From the NCBI GenBank assembly GCA_965153455.1, contig OZ234499.1, forward strand, positions 2,046,001-2,110,000: a stretch of 64,000 nt of DNA, read 5' to 3'. Below the pieces are notes generated by a model. That model worked only from the letters and a program-made list of their open reading frames with translations, was not told the DNA's origin and did not search any database. The DNA comes from Sphagnum compactum (lineage: Eukaryota; Bryophyta; Sphagnopsida; Sphagnales). Below, in pieces: positions 36,701-47,499 of this stretch; within the stretch, counting starts at the first letter, position 1, and each line of letters begins with the position of its first letter. Both the position numbers and the translations under genes were made by a program.

Positions 36701-37829
36701 GCACCTGCAGGGCCAAAGTTTGGACATCGCGTGTGGGTGCTGATTCAGGTACTTCTGAAGCAAATTTTTGCTACTTCAGTAACTTTTTTAGCTCTGCTCT
36801 TGGTATTCTGGTTTGCATGTGAACAAAAGTAGATTAACCAGATGTTTGTGCTCTTGCCTTGCAGGTTGTTGAGAAGGATGAGGAATCCCCTCAAATGGTG
36901 GAGTCATTGGTTATGCCCAGACAGGATACTGCAGATCAGGAAAAGGAAGATGAAGTACTAGCTGAAGTACCAGTAGTTGCACCTGATACACTTGCCAATA
37001 CAGGTGTTAGTGTAACACAGCTTGAAGGTGGAGTTCCTGTAGTGAATACTGTTTCTGCTGCAGTGCCTTCACGTGGTGAAAATGATCTTATTATGTTTGA
37101 AACAAATCCTGTGGCAACCCAGCCTCAGGAAGATACGGACAAGATTGAGTACCCGGTGATAGATCGTGAATTGACTGCACCAATAGTTGTAGATTTTCAG
37201 ATGGGTGATGCAGGGAAGGGTCCAGAAGAAGCTCAGGACGCTGATATGGAAAACAGTGAACTTGGAAACTTTTCCATGGTAGATATGCCAGTCCAACCCT
37301 CCAACGACTTTGGAGGTCCCTCCATAGAGCGGGAGCAGATTAAAGCAGCAGCAGCAGCAGCAGAAACTGACCCTGTGGATGCTATAGTAGCAAACCTTGA
37401 AGCAATGGGGTTCACACAGAGGAGTTTGAACTTGGAGTTGTTGAAAAAGAATGACAATGATATGCAACGCACTATTGATGACTTGGTGACTGCATCAGAG
37501 TGGGATCCCATGCTGGAAGAGCTGGAGGAAATGGTACTTCAATTTCTTTCTCTTGTTCTCAACCATTCCCCAAATACAAATTATTGGTCATCTGGGAGTG
37601 GGTTTGTTTGGCTGGTGTATGTGTGAAGTGGCATTGGGTTTCACTTTTTGTTTTGAATTATTAAAGGCATAGACTAACCAGGTGATTTGACTTTTATGAC
37701 CAGGGATTCTATGACACGGAGATGAATCGTCGTTTGATGTTCAAGAACAATGGCAGTGTTAAGCGTGTGGTGAAGGAACTGGTTCAGATGTACAAGGATC
37801 CTGCTGGAAGTGGAAAGGGGCAGGTTTAG
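33791..37829 (+). CDS. NBR1: NBR1-type selective autophagy receptor (7 coding exons, 776 aa)
   Basis: Coding exons are 33791-33814, 34514-35415, 35586-35712, 35853-36185, 36599-36748, 36865-37533 and 37704-37829. All junctions are GT-AG and the frame is continuous. The start ATG follows an in-frame TAA at 33767 and lies in GCAGCCATGG. Domains in order: PB1 (about 1-95), with FVLKIKYADTLRR basic cluster and TDMDNDVVTMAGDQDL acidic loop; a Pro- then His-rich linker (about 100-160); ZZ zinc finger (about 290-325; Cys292, Cys295, Cys316, Cys319); the NBR1 four-tryptophan domain (about 402-512) with IWRLRN, LAWP, SHWRL and RVWVL; and two UBA domains (about 683-720 and 729-765), each with a Met-Gly-Phe loop. 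Family members polymerise through PB1, bind ubiquitinated cargo through UBA and recruit ATG8, carrying protein aggregates to the vacuole. The ATG8 motif between the UBAs reads W725-D-P-M728, where WDPI is known from Arabidopsis NBR1. Exons 3, 5 and 6 use GTAC-type donors. Confidence 0.97.
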
Positions 37830-38412
37830 GTTGGAAATTGTTTCCATGCATTGCATCTAGGGTGTGACCTTGACATCACGTGGTTCTGATAATGTCAAGA
37901 GAGACTGACACAAGAGGAAGTTTGTTGTTTATTTCATATTACAGCATGCTGTACTGTAACCACTTTGGATTTGAAGAAGATCTGGGTGTTGAGCAGTGAT
38001 ATTGTTTAATGACTGGAGCGTTGCTTTGTGCCCATGGAAGGATTGCAACGTGCGCTTATAGAGAGATGCTTGCAGCTAGAGGATATTGCGGGCAAGACAA
38101 CTCTTCTTGTAATCCTTTGGAGAGGAGGGTGATATGTGTAACTGTCGATTCCATGGTGCTAGTGTGTTGTTGACGTAGATGAATTCTCAATAGGGGTTAA
38201 GGTTGAAGGTTATTGAGTTCTCACTGGCCATAGCTGTAGAAAGTGGCATGAAAGAGGAGAGCAAAAAAAAAACGACAAAAACAAAAAGATAAAAAGAGTT
38301 GTTAAGGTCTCTGTCCCCAAGTAAGAGATACTGTACACACAAGGGAGATTGTTGTCCAGTAGAAAAGAATAATATATTGTATGTTGTTGTAGTTGGTATG
38401 TGTTTGTTTATA

Positions 38413-38418
38413 AATAAA
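38413..38418 (+). terminator. Possible poly(A) signal of NBR1
   Basis: AATAAA within TTATAAATAAAAGAG lies 584 bp past the stop codon, after a T/G-rich region with many TTGTT words. Plant poly(A) signals are loose, so an earlier site in the 37830-38400 stretch is possible. Confidence 0.4.
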
Positions 38419-38519
38419 AGAGCAGCATGTTATGTGGATAATGATCTGTGTTCAATTATGCTTGAGTCATTTGTAGACAAAACCCTTCCATGGATTATTT
38501 TGGTTTTTTCTTGTTGGTG

Positions 38520-40279
38520 TTGATGTCGATGCTATTGGTTTTGTTCCTAGTTTTGTCGGTGGTTTACTCGCTTGTTCTTTTTGTGCCCAATTTGACATAA
38601 AATCCAATGCATCTATCTATCTACCCCCAAGCCTCAGACAATGTTACTTTTTTTCTTAGATTGCAAATGAAATCAAATAAGAACAAATGTGAACTTATTG
38701 ATTTGACGGCAAAACCATAATCTTTCAAGAAAACAAGAACCACAAAACAATCCAATCTAGTTTGGGGTTCAAAATTGAGATGTTAAACATATGCTTGTCA
38801 AAGCAACATTAGTTGCAACATCTTCTCAAGGTTCCTAAAAGCAACATAAGAAACCCATAACCTACAAATTGGGAAATAAGTTTAGGTTTTGCACCTCTAG
38901 ATTATTTTCTTCACAATCCATATATAAGGGGCAACATTGATCAATGCACACAAACACTTCTCACAAAAATCCTTAATGAACCTTGTGGATGTATTTTTAT
39001 CATAGGAAAGAGGAACCCTTTGTGGTTTTTTTCCAATTTTAGGGTTGCTTCACACAATCAACAAACAAAATGTAATATGTAGGGCATATAAATTGTCAAA
39101 TTTGCTTTGGTAAAAATTTAAAGTTTCCAAGAGAAGAAAAAAACCATCAGGTTTGTGCACACGATAAATCTGTCATGAATTGAGATAACAAATCATGTAC
39201 ATCAAATTGTGCTCCATAATTTTCCATTGCTACCCTCCTTGGATTGGCTTTTGGGCCTTCCTCCACTAGTTGAACCCTTTTCCTTTCCTCTGTCTTGCAT
39301 GACATCTCTTGTTATTTCTTAATTTCCACTTTCAAGATTCCAAATTCAAGTTGCTCTTGTTCAAATTTGAGCACCACAAGATTCAAAACATTGTCTCTAA
39401 CACCACAACTTTCACAAGGAGTATAGCCGTTATGAAAGCTTGAAAAATTGGAAGTAATACAAACCGTTAAATAATGGATTTGCTACCAATTTTACAATAT
39501 CAAGAATGCAAAACCAAATACTTTCATGAAATGTTCCAACACATTTCATGAAACACATTTCTTGGTACAAGAATGTGGATGGAAAAATTGTGCATATTTG
39601 AGATTGGCAATTGGTTTATTTGTTTTATATTTATTTGCCTACCTACTTCAACACCAAGAAAAAAAACATGCCAAGTTTTGCAAGTGACTAAATTCATCTT
39701 TAGCAAATGCATTATTCAAAGTTGTGAAACTACATGATAATGGAAATAGGAAACCCATTTTCATCTAAAATCTAGTTTGATTATCTACCATTAATTGCTC
39801 TAAGGAAACAAATAAAACTATGTGTTATAGTTAGGGTTTGTGAATATTCACCTTGCAAATTGTGAATTGGTTTGGTTCAATACTTCAAAAATAGGTCAAA
39901 GATCAACAAATCTTGAATGTCTTTTGATAACATGATCCACAAAAAATTCATCCCCACATGAAAAGGTTGTTTAGATAGTGTTTTCTAAGGGTGAAATTTC
40001 ACTAAAGGGTCAAAGCATGTTAATAAGAGCCAATGGGATTATTTATAAAAGGACAATGAATCTTTTTTTAGTTTTTTTCACTTTTCCATATGAAGGAATT
40101 TGTGAATGAAATCTTTTGCAACTTGTTATTAAAAATATATAAATTTGCCTCAATTATCACATGTTTTGTTTTACTCATTATTGAATGAATATGAAAATTT
40201 CAAAATGTGCAAATTTTGTCAAATTTTTCATTTTGTGTTGAAATTTTTTCATAATTTTTAATCATACCAGAATATCATT
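38520..40279. other. Intergenic DNA with one minus-strand ORF remnant
   Basis: Mostly AT-rich and featureless. The exception is 39147-39432 on the minus strand, where a frame interrupted by a single TAA reads like a charged helical protein tail: a Cys-x2-Cys pair (PCESCG), then a Glu/Lys/Gln-rich stretch with EMSCKTEERKR, ending DLLSQFMTDLSC. It may be the tail of a decayed gene or transposon accessory ORF. No family is recognised. Confidence 0.4.
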
Positions 40280-40377
40280 ATGAGAAATCATGTGCATTGC
40301 AACTTGTCTTGTGCAATTATAAAATTTCCTTTGCAACTAATTGCACACGACAAGTTGCAAATGATGTGATTTTTCAT
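40280..40377. mobile_element. TA-flanked inverted-repeat element, copy 1 (MITE-like)
   Basis: TGAGAAATCA... and its inverse ...TGATTTTTCA are each flanked by TA, the target duplication of Tc1/mariner-type elements. The core arms TTGCAACTTGTCTTGTGCAA (from 40297) and the inverse ending at 40360 pair over 23 bp with one mismatch. Beyond them the arms continue imperfectly to the ends, leaving an 18-base loop. The 98-bp unit would form one strong hairpin. It is too small to encode protein, so it would be non-autonomous. A related copy is at 58956-59093. Confidence 0.65.
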
Positions 40378-43300
40378 AGTGTATGTTAACTACTTTAGGT
40401 TCTAATTTATTGTGTAATAAGCTAGAACTTTTTTATATATGTCATGTACATTACATCCCATTTACATGTGGTAGAGGACTCTTGAAATTTTGAGATTTTG
40501 AAACATACTTTGATTTTCTAAGAAATTTAAATTGTGAATGTTTTTTTGAATATGGGTAGTAAGTTACTATTATCAAAAACACATATCTTTCCTTTAAATT
40601 AAAAAGTTCCTTTACCTTAATATTTTACAATTTTTTTTAATGAAACCAAAACCAAAAATTACATTACATGAAGTTTTAATTTGGATTACTTAATATTCAT
40701 ATTAATCAATTAACATAACTTCTCACGATTAACATGGCACTAAAGTGACACCACATAAACATATGTAACAAAGTTAGCAACTATGGTGGTCATTCAACAT
40801 GGTTTTTTGGTTCTTTTAACTGTGATCACAATTAAAAAAACATTTTTTGGGGAAAATTTTGAAAACATGCCAAAATGTTTGAAGGTTTGGATTTTTCCAA
40901 TAAATTTCCTTACTTTTCCCCTACCCCATTGCTAAACATTTATGTCAATTTGTGAAAAATTACCATTAATATATAACAATTCTCATTTTTCTCAATTTTC
41001 ATAATTCAATTGTAACCAATTTTAGTTAAATTTTTCAAGGGATGTCAACATTTAAACATTACTATTAAAAAATTTACATAAAATGCTAATTATAGGTACT
41101 TACAAGAATTTGGGTAATGTGATTAGATCTTGTTTAAAAACTTACAAATAACCATAATAATACACACAATCGCAATATTTTAATGGGTATCCCTGCTTCA
41201 CCACTCTAATGATAGTTTAAAGTAAACATTCCAATACAAGGTTTCATTATAAAAATGGAATTATACACATGTTGTAGTTGAACTTAAATCAATTTTCATT
41301 GTGGATCTCACATATTTTTATAAAAAATTTGAAAAAGTTTGATGAAAAAACACCAATTAGACATGGAAGGAAGAAACCATGTTGTTCAACATAAAGATTA
41401 AATTAAACACCATTTTGCAACTTTCTCAAGTGATTAGAAACGCCCAATTTTAATACAAGAGAGTCAACAAACCAATTGTTTTTTTGTTAAGGTGCTTCTT
41501 GCAACTCAAGAAACTGTCTAGGAAGTGAAAAGGTTACGTTATGACCCCCATGAGACCTAAATCTTTATGAATCATGTGTAGGACAAACTTAGAATCTTTC
41601 TAAGCACTTGCCTTTTGTTCCAAAATTCATTTCATAAGAAGTGTTACACATATGTAAGCATATTTTTTAATGCATGATTTTTCTTTTCATAAATCCTTTT
41701 AACATGCATGTAACTACAATTTAATAACCACAATAATTGTAAAAATTATTTCATTATTGACATTTGATGAAGATCTATGATTTAATTATAGGCTCATCAT
41801 TCTTTAAGTATATGGAGTGTGCCATTGATGGAAAATGGCAGTGAGAACTATGAAATTTTGCCTCCTTTAGGGGTGATGCACTTTTGAGTAGGGAATTTTT
41901 TAAGAAAGTAGTGGAGTAGTTAGAATGGAAGTTGAAAAAATTAGTGGGTGTGAGAGCTCAAGATGTATTAAAAGAAGTGGGAAAATATTGAGTGGTGTGT
42001 AAAACTTTGTTGCATGAATGGGATTGTTTACATCCATGGGATTTTATGTTGGAACAAAGAAACAAAATAACAGTGTCTTAAGGAGGTGGTATTAAGAGCA
42101 ATGTGATGAATGGCATGTTGGTTTGTACAAGGACGAACTCCACAATTTGAATTGTTGGTATCCTAGGTACAAGTGGTTGAAGTTAGATGTTGTTGTGATG
42201 TAAAAATGATGGATGGTGTGGTGGGTGGGTGTTTTGCAAAAGTCGAAGTGATCAAAAGAATGATGCATTAGCTAAGCAAGTTCATGTGTTTTGTTTAATA
42301 ATGCAAACAACACTCTTGTTTTGTTGTCTATTTATAGAGTTTTGTTTTGTTTTGTTGTCTGTTTTGTTGTCTATGAATATGTGTGTTATCTTTTGGTGAA
42401 GGGATTGGCTTATAAAGTTAATCATTTAGTGGTCAATGGTTATGGTTGTAAAGAATGATGATGTAGTAGGCAACGAAAGTTCCACACCATGATCATGGTC
42501 TATTGAAAGTTGTGAGGTTGTGAAAAACCTATGCACATGTGAAAAAAATTGTATTGGCAAGAGGTCCTTCATTCTTTATGTTTGGGCAATGTATCTACTA
42601 ATGGTGGTGGTTGTAGGTGACAAGGGAAGTGTGGTGACAGATCAAGTACAACATCATCCTTAGGAGCATTGATTCGATTCATGAAACATGTGTTTTGTCA
42701 AATTGTTCACAAGTAACTTATGACCAAAGAGGAGATTGCCATTCCTTTGCTTTCTAATTTCCTTGTTTAAATTGTAAGTAGCCTTTAAATACATGTTGTC
42801 ATTGACTCCATACATGATTTGTGATTCCCACTAGGTCTTGTGTGTTGATGTATAATGCTCATGTTCTATCATTGTGTAGTTGGCTTTGGAATGATAGGTT
42901 GCAAGTGATAGGTGGCCTAGATTATTGTTAAGTGGAGGTTTGGTAGGGGCCAAGGGTCAAATAGCAATGTCGAGTTGCCTTTGGTGACATTGTGCTAAGG
43001 TTGTTGTTTCGATGGTGTTGGTAGCAAAAAGGGAGATGGACACTAAATGGTTTTGGTTTTGTCCAATAGGACTTGTGCTAAGTCCTTGAAAGAGAACCTT
43101 TATAGGTCAAAATATAGAATCTAAAGGAGAGGTAAAAAAATAAAAGGAAAGAAATATTAGAACAAAATGTTGAGTGATTGAGAAACTCTAGAGGAGAAGA
43201 TTGGACTTGGTTAGTAGCCTAACATGAGAGAAGTGGTGATGTATGGACATGATTGAAAATGGAGAAGAAAACAACATTTTGAAAACATGACATGGCCTTA

Positions 43301-43640
43301 TAAAAGCTTGGTTAGTATGTTTGTAGGTTGTTCTAAAGATGGTAGATATAGGCAACATAGATTAGGTGCTTACAAACTAATTACTAAATAAATTATAAAT
43401 GTATGAAAAAAATGTTTTATTCAATTGTGGAGGACTAGGCCATTGCTAGTGTTATCTTTAATTGGCAAAGTAGTGTTTAAAAATGAAATAAAACATAGGC
43501 CATGCAAAATTACCTAGGTAGAATTCAAGAGTGATTCATCACATCAATGTTCTCTTCATAGAGAGGCATCACATTAGCACCCGACTAAGAACATTATTAT
43601 TCCATACAATGGTCATCCTTTGTACTTCTTAGTTCATGCT
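40378..43640. other. AT-rich then G/T-rich intergenic DNA, no gene seen
   Basis: 40.4-41.8 kb is AT-rich with no structure seen. 41.8-43.3 kb is G/T-rich on the plus strand with many stops in every frame. It may be very old transposon sequence, but no motif could be recognised. Confidence 0.5.
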
Positions 43641-43689
43641 ATAAATATTATTTTTAGCCTTTAATTAGCTTGAGACCTTGTGCTTCAAT

Positions 43690-44880
43690 ATTTTTAATAT
43701 CACCATAAGTGCACCACATTTGCAATAATGAACCCTAAACCCTAAACCCATGCGATCCTCAAAATATCCTAAAGAAACCATGGTTCCTACTAAGCTTATA
43801 TGTACTTTGGTTGTCAAAATAAATTGTGGGTGGTGAAGGTGAGAAGAAGGTAAGATTCGAAAGTAGATTCTTGAACTTAAACCTTCTTTGGCAACCTCCA
43901 GAAGCAATCTGAATTCAGCTTCAATGGCAGATACATATTGTTTTCAATTGACTCAACCAAATTGGTGTGTTCCTCAAGGCAAATATGTAGCCGCATGTAG
44001 ATTTCCTCTGCCCAATATGCATCCGCAAAATAAGAAAGAGATTGTGGTACTCCTCTCTTATAGAGAAGTACCCAATGGCGAAGGCAGGGACCATTGCATC
44101 ATATCATAAGAAAATAGATGAAACACCAATTGATGGTGTTTTCACCACTGCCAAAGATGCCTACATGACACCAAGCAACCCCGACATAGTCCTCCTCCAT
44201 CTTAGCCTGCTTCTCTAGCACTCTTGTGCTTGTTAAGAGCATACTGACTAGCCATACCAACCTCTGCTGTAGAAGTCCAAGCAGATCTGGAAATCTTAAT
44301 ATTACAGAACTTACCATCGAAACGAAGGTGGCATCTATTCAGCCTAAAGATGAAACAAGATGAAGCTCCTAAGAATGTCTAAGGGGTGCCTCTCAACTCC
44401 ACTCTTGTTGAAGAAACTTAGATTGAATGTACTTTTAAGGTACCTAAGTATGGATTTGATGGCTTTTTAGTGGGATTGTTGAGGTTGGGAAATGAATAGA
44501 CTAACTAGATTAACGACAAAAGATGTCAGGCTTTATGTTAATGAGCAAAATTAGTTTTCTCCCAATAGATCAGTAATAGGTAGGATCCTTGCTTTGGGAA
44601 TCAGTTTACCTATGCTACATTGGTCATTGCTGGTAAGGTTGACTCTAGGAGATTCAGTGAATCCTTGAAGTTTGGTGGTCTCACTGATGGGAATTAAAGG
44701 ATGGATCACAATCTAGCATGCCAGAGTCTTTTAGAATGCTACGTGCATAGACTGTGTGGTGAAATAGGCAATCTGTCCTTTGATCCATTTCTAGACCAAG
44801 ATAGTGAGAAGCACTGCCTAAATCAGTCATCTCAATGATGCATTCAGTTTCATGCTGCGTGGTCCTAAACATCTCTGCTC
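43690..44880 (-). pseudogene. Copia reverse transcriptase C-terminus and RNase H remnant
   Basis: In order on the minus strand: the end of reverse transcriptase (IEMTDLGSASHYLGLEMDQ, then YARSILKDSGMLDC) at 44681-44872; the connection region (NIKPDIF, SILRYLKSTFN) at about 44420-44560; and RNase H with YFADAYWAE, RKSTCGYIF and IEAEFRLLLEVAKEG at about 43850-44030, then IYFDNQSTYKLSRN. At least three frameshifts and several stops are present. Telomere-like DNA (43731-43749) interrupts its 3' end. Confidence 0.9.
43731..43749. repeat. Telomere-like insert in the copia remnant
   Basis: Two and a half CCCTAAA units lie where the copia RNase H reading frame loses similarity. Filler telomeric DNA at a repaired double-strand break is one explanation, chance another. 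Confidence 0.6.
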
Positions 44881-44949
44881 AACCAATACTGCTATCCATG
44901 TTGACCCAGTTGCTAATAATACTTGGCAACAACCTGCACTACCAAGACG

Positions 44950-44962
44950 GCTCTCATACCAA
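44950..44962 (-). other. Copia element B primer-binding site
   Basis: TTGGTATGAGAGCC on the minus strand, two bases inside the LTR end, matches the TGGTATCAGAGC-type site used by plant copia elements and complementary to initiator Met-tRNA, with one mismatch (G for C). Confidence 0.8.
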
Positions 44963-44963
44963 T

Positions 44964-45599
44964 TGTCACTGCAGAAAGTAAAGATCTGTAAATACCAGTG
45001 GCTGGATGCTAACCAACTACAAGCAGCTTGACACACAATAGAAACTCAGAACTTGAAACTGGGAAGTTCTATAACCATTGGGACAATCTTGGATGGAGCT
45101 CACAAACAACACAACCCCAAAACAGAAACTGTTTGGAAATGATTCCACAAAAACTTGCTCAAGGTTTGTCTTTTCACCTCAATCTTGTCCAACCCAGTTG
45201 CTTGGGAATTTCTGGCACTCAGTGTATATTCAGATCAGTTGTGAAGCAATTTATTTTAGCATTTACTACTGCATTCACTATTTTCCCCCAAGAGATAGAA
45301 AGAACTCTTGTGATAAGAGACTACACTCCAAAGAGCAGTGGGAGGCAAATAACAACCCAAAGTCACAGCTAAATCTGCACATGACAACAATTTACCAAAG
45401 AAACTGTTCTTCTAACTCTCCAATCACACATGATGTCTACAGCATCCAGGAATTGATATTCTTTCTGATTCCTTGTAATGAAACCATTTGATTTAACTGG
45501 AAATACTTCAGCTAACCGTACAACTGATTTAAACTTGTACAAGAACCACCTCAAAAGTACAGTCCAATAGAACCCTTCAGTTGATACAACACTCTTACA
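44964..45599 (-). repeat. Copia element B LTR (636 bp)
   Basis: The unit begins TGTAAGAGTGTTG on the minus strand (right end, 45599) and ends CTGCAGTGACA (44964), so it has TG...CA ends with TGT/ACA terminal inverted trinucleotides. A canonical primer site follows directly. Length suits a copia LTR. It is richer in GC than the surroundings and has several short chance open frames. The right end lies 167 bp past the AP4S stop codon, so its promoter or poly(A) signals could affect that transcript's 3' end. Confidence 0.75.
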
Positions 45600-45765
45600 G
45601 CTGATAATTCTGCACAGTAAACTGAAGGAATCATGTGGAAAGGCTGCCTCTGAACTGGTGCGCCAACCTTACAGGTTTTGCACCTGGTAGTTTCCAGGAT
45701 CCAGTCTCAACTAGGATCCACTTGAGTCTCAGCTTCAAACAAAGAACGAGTGAAGCAAATGGTAG

Positions 45766-47102
45766 CTATGAAGATTTATCCATAAGTTGGATGGGAGTCA
45801 ATATGTTGACTTTGTTGGTTTCGATAATGCAGCCATTCATGACCATCTCCTCAAGCATGAAGTGTGCTTTCTCCAGATGGAACATGATGTCCAACTCACA
45901 CTGGATACACCAACACCACCACCACTAACATCATGCTGCAGCCAACCTGAACTCAAACATTGTCTGGGCAAGCTTGCCTTTCAATCTAAAACACACTTCC
46001 TCGGCATGATATAGGCTAACTGAGCTCTGAGCGCAAAACAGGAAGAGTGGGACAGGCTTTGACTCCCAACTATGAATCCAAGGCAGCAAAGGTGAATGCC
46101 TGTGAGAGATGAGCACTTACCACATTACCAAAGTACCGGTCCATCGTCTCCACCACACAATGGATAAACTCCAGGATTGCTAGCTCATTCTGCATCACAT
46201 GAATTCAGAATTCAGTGTCAAATATGACCAGCAGCTAGATGTGGAGCCCAAGTGTGAGCAGTACACAAATTGTAGTCATGACAATACACAAGCAAGCACA
46301 CAATAGACATTGATGAAGATGTATTGATCTGCTTTCAGGCTCATTCATTACCTGCACATCTCTAATAGGAGTTGTCAAACTTGCTGGCACATACCTATCA
46401 AAAGGCTAGGTCATCAAAAGGCTATGACCTAGCAATATCATGTGGGTGGCGTGACACATTTTCTGTGAGCCTTAAGAACATGGATATGCTAGAAGAGGAG
46501 TTTGCAATTTTGTCTACTGAAATTTGCAATTGCTTTTGCATTCTTGCTTGATATCTCCCTGCCATATAAGATGGCAGCAACCATCTAAACACACTAATAA
46601 TACTCAGAAGAATGAGAAAATGGGAAAGTGCGTGGTAATCTTAGAAAGGGGAAGGGGGTTAGGGTTATTACCTCTTCTCCATCAACACCAACAAGGAAGA
46701 ACAAAGAGGCATACCGCCGGTATATGATCTTGTAATTACGGTGCTCCACAAATGAGCACTGTTCGAGAAAAAAAAAAGAGGTCTTTTAGCAACGGAATAA
46801 AAAGAGCATCCCATGCAGAAGAGACCCTGAATCCAAAATTTCTGTTTTCAATTCTCTTTTGATGGAGTACGAATTCAGAACACAAAACTTCCAAACACTT
46901 ATAGCGCCATCCTATCCACAGAAGAACCTACCACACAAAACCAAATCTTCGCCTCACTCACCTGATTTTCAGATCGTGCAAGACACTTGCGGACGATCTC
47001 TCCTTCAAGGGCACGACGCTCATCGATAGTTAGATACTCGTAATACTGAGCAAGCCTAGTCTGCCCCTGCTTGTTGACCAACAGCACAAACCGGATTGTC
47101 AT
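45766..47102 (-). CDS. AP4S: AP-4 complex subunit sigma (4 exons, 143 aa)
   Basis: Coding exons on the minus strand are 47102-46962, 46758-46672, 46189-46121 and 45900-45766. They encode 47, 29, 23 and 44 residues, all introns in phase 0 with GT-AG ends. The product starts [20 protein letters not shown] and includes [54 protein letters not shown] and [18 protein letters not shown], ending at KSS. The length equals that of Arabidopsis AP4S and the whole adaptin small-chain (longin-like) fold is covered. The [15 protein letters not shown] start is typical of sigma-4. AP-4 is a heterotetrameric trans-Golgi coat involved in sorting to the vacuole; the sigma chain stabilises the core and helps bind acidic dileucine signals. 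The ATG at 47100-47102 is the first in frame; the frame stays open upstream but without ATG. A copia LTR lies 167 bp downstream. Confidence 0.96.
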
Positions 47103-47309
47103 TTCCTTCCGAGGGTCTCTTACCCGCTCCCCACTACTTCCCAAGTTCACTTCCCTTCCCTACCCTTACTTTCGTCCGAATCACGGCAATCCTTGCAACC
47201 CACAGGAGCAGCAGCAGCAGCAGCAAACAGCAAGATCTTCAATCATGAAATCCTCGATCTTCAAATCTTCTCTCAAAAAAGAAAGATCTTCGCTCTCTTC
47301 TCTCGAAGA

Positions 47310-47463
47310 CTCTCTCTCTCTCTCTCTAGTCACGGAATGCAATGCTTATGGCAATCTCCAGCTTTAGGGTAAGTGAAGATCCAAACTGTAGCGGAAACCC
47401 TAACCCTAGCCCTAACCCTAAGGGTTTCGGAGAGTTCGGGGCCTCCGAGAGAGAGAGAGAGAG
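47310..47463 (-). promoter_or_regulatory. AP4S upstream region with telo-box and GA/CT tracts
   Basis: A (CT)n tract at 47310-47328, telomere-like AACCCTAACCCTAGCCC at 47395-47427 and a (GA)n tract at 47447-47463 lie 210-360 bp upstream of the AP4S start. Plant telo-boxes (AAACCCTAA) and GA tracts are common in promoters and leaders of housekeeping genes and recruit telo-box and GAGA-binding factors. CG dinucleotides are frequent here, unlike the flanking DNA. No clear TATA box is seen. Confidence 0.6.
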
Positions 47464-47499
47464 TAGCTGTAAGGGACTTGGAATCAATAATCGACAAAT

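Larger units (their letters stand above)
43690..45599 (-). mobile_element. Internally deleted Ty1/copia element B (LTR, PBS, partial pol)
   Basis: Read from the right on the minus strand: an LTR (45599 to 44964), a tRNA primer-binding site directly after it, then at once the late part of reverse transcriptase and RNase H, ending near 43690. Gag, protease, integrase and most of reverse transcriptase are missing between the primer site and about 44880, so this is an internal deletion. No second LTR is seen on the left, so that end appears truncated. The element lies just downstream of AP4S in the same orientation. Confidence 0.8.

Noticed and set aside
45028-45554. Frames of 61-137 codons between AP4S and the copia pol remnant
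   Set aside because: They fall inside the copia LTR and match nothing.
47100-47150. N-terminal extension of AP4S by 16 residues
   Set aside because: The upstream frame is open but starts with GTG, not ATG; the ATG at 47100-47102 gives the family's exact length.
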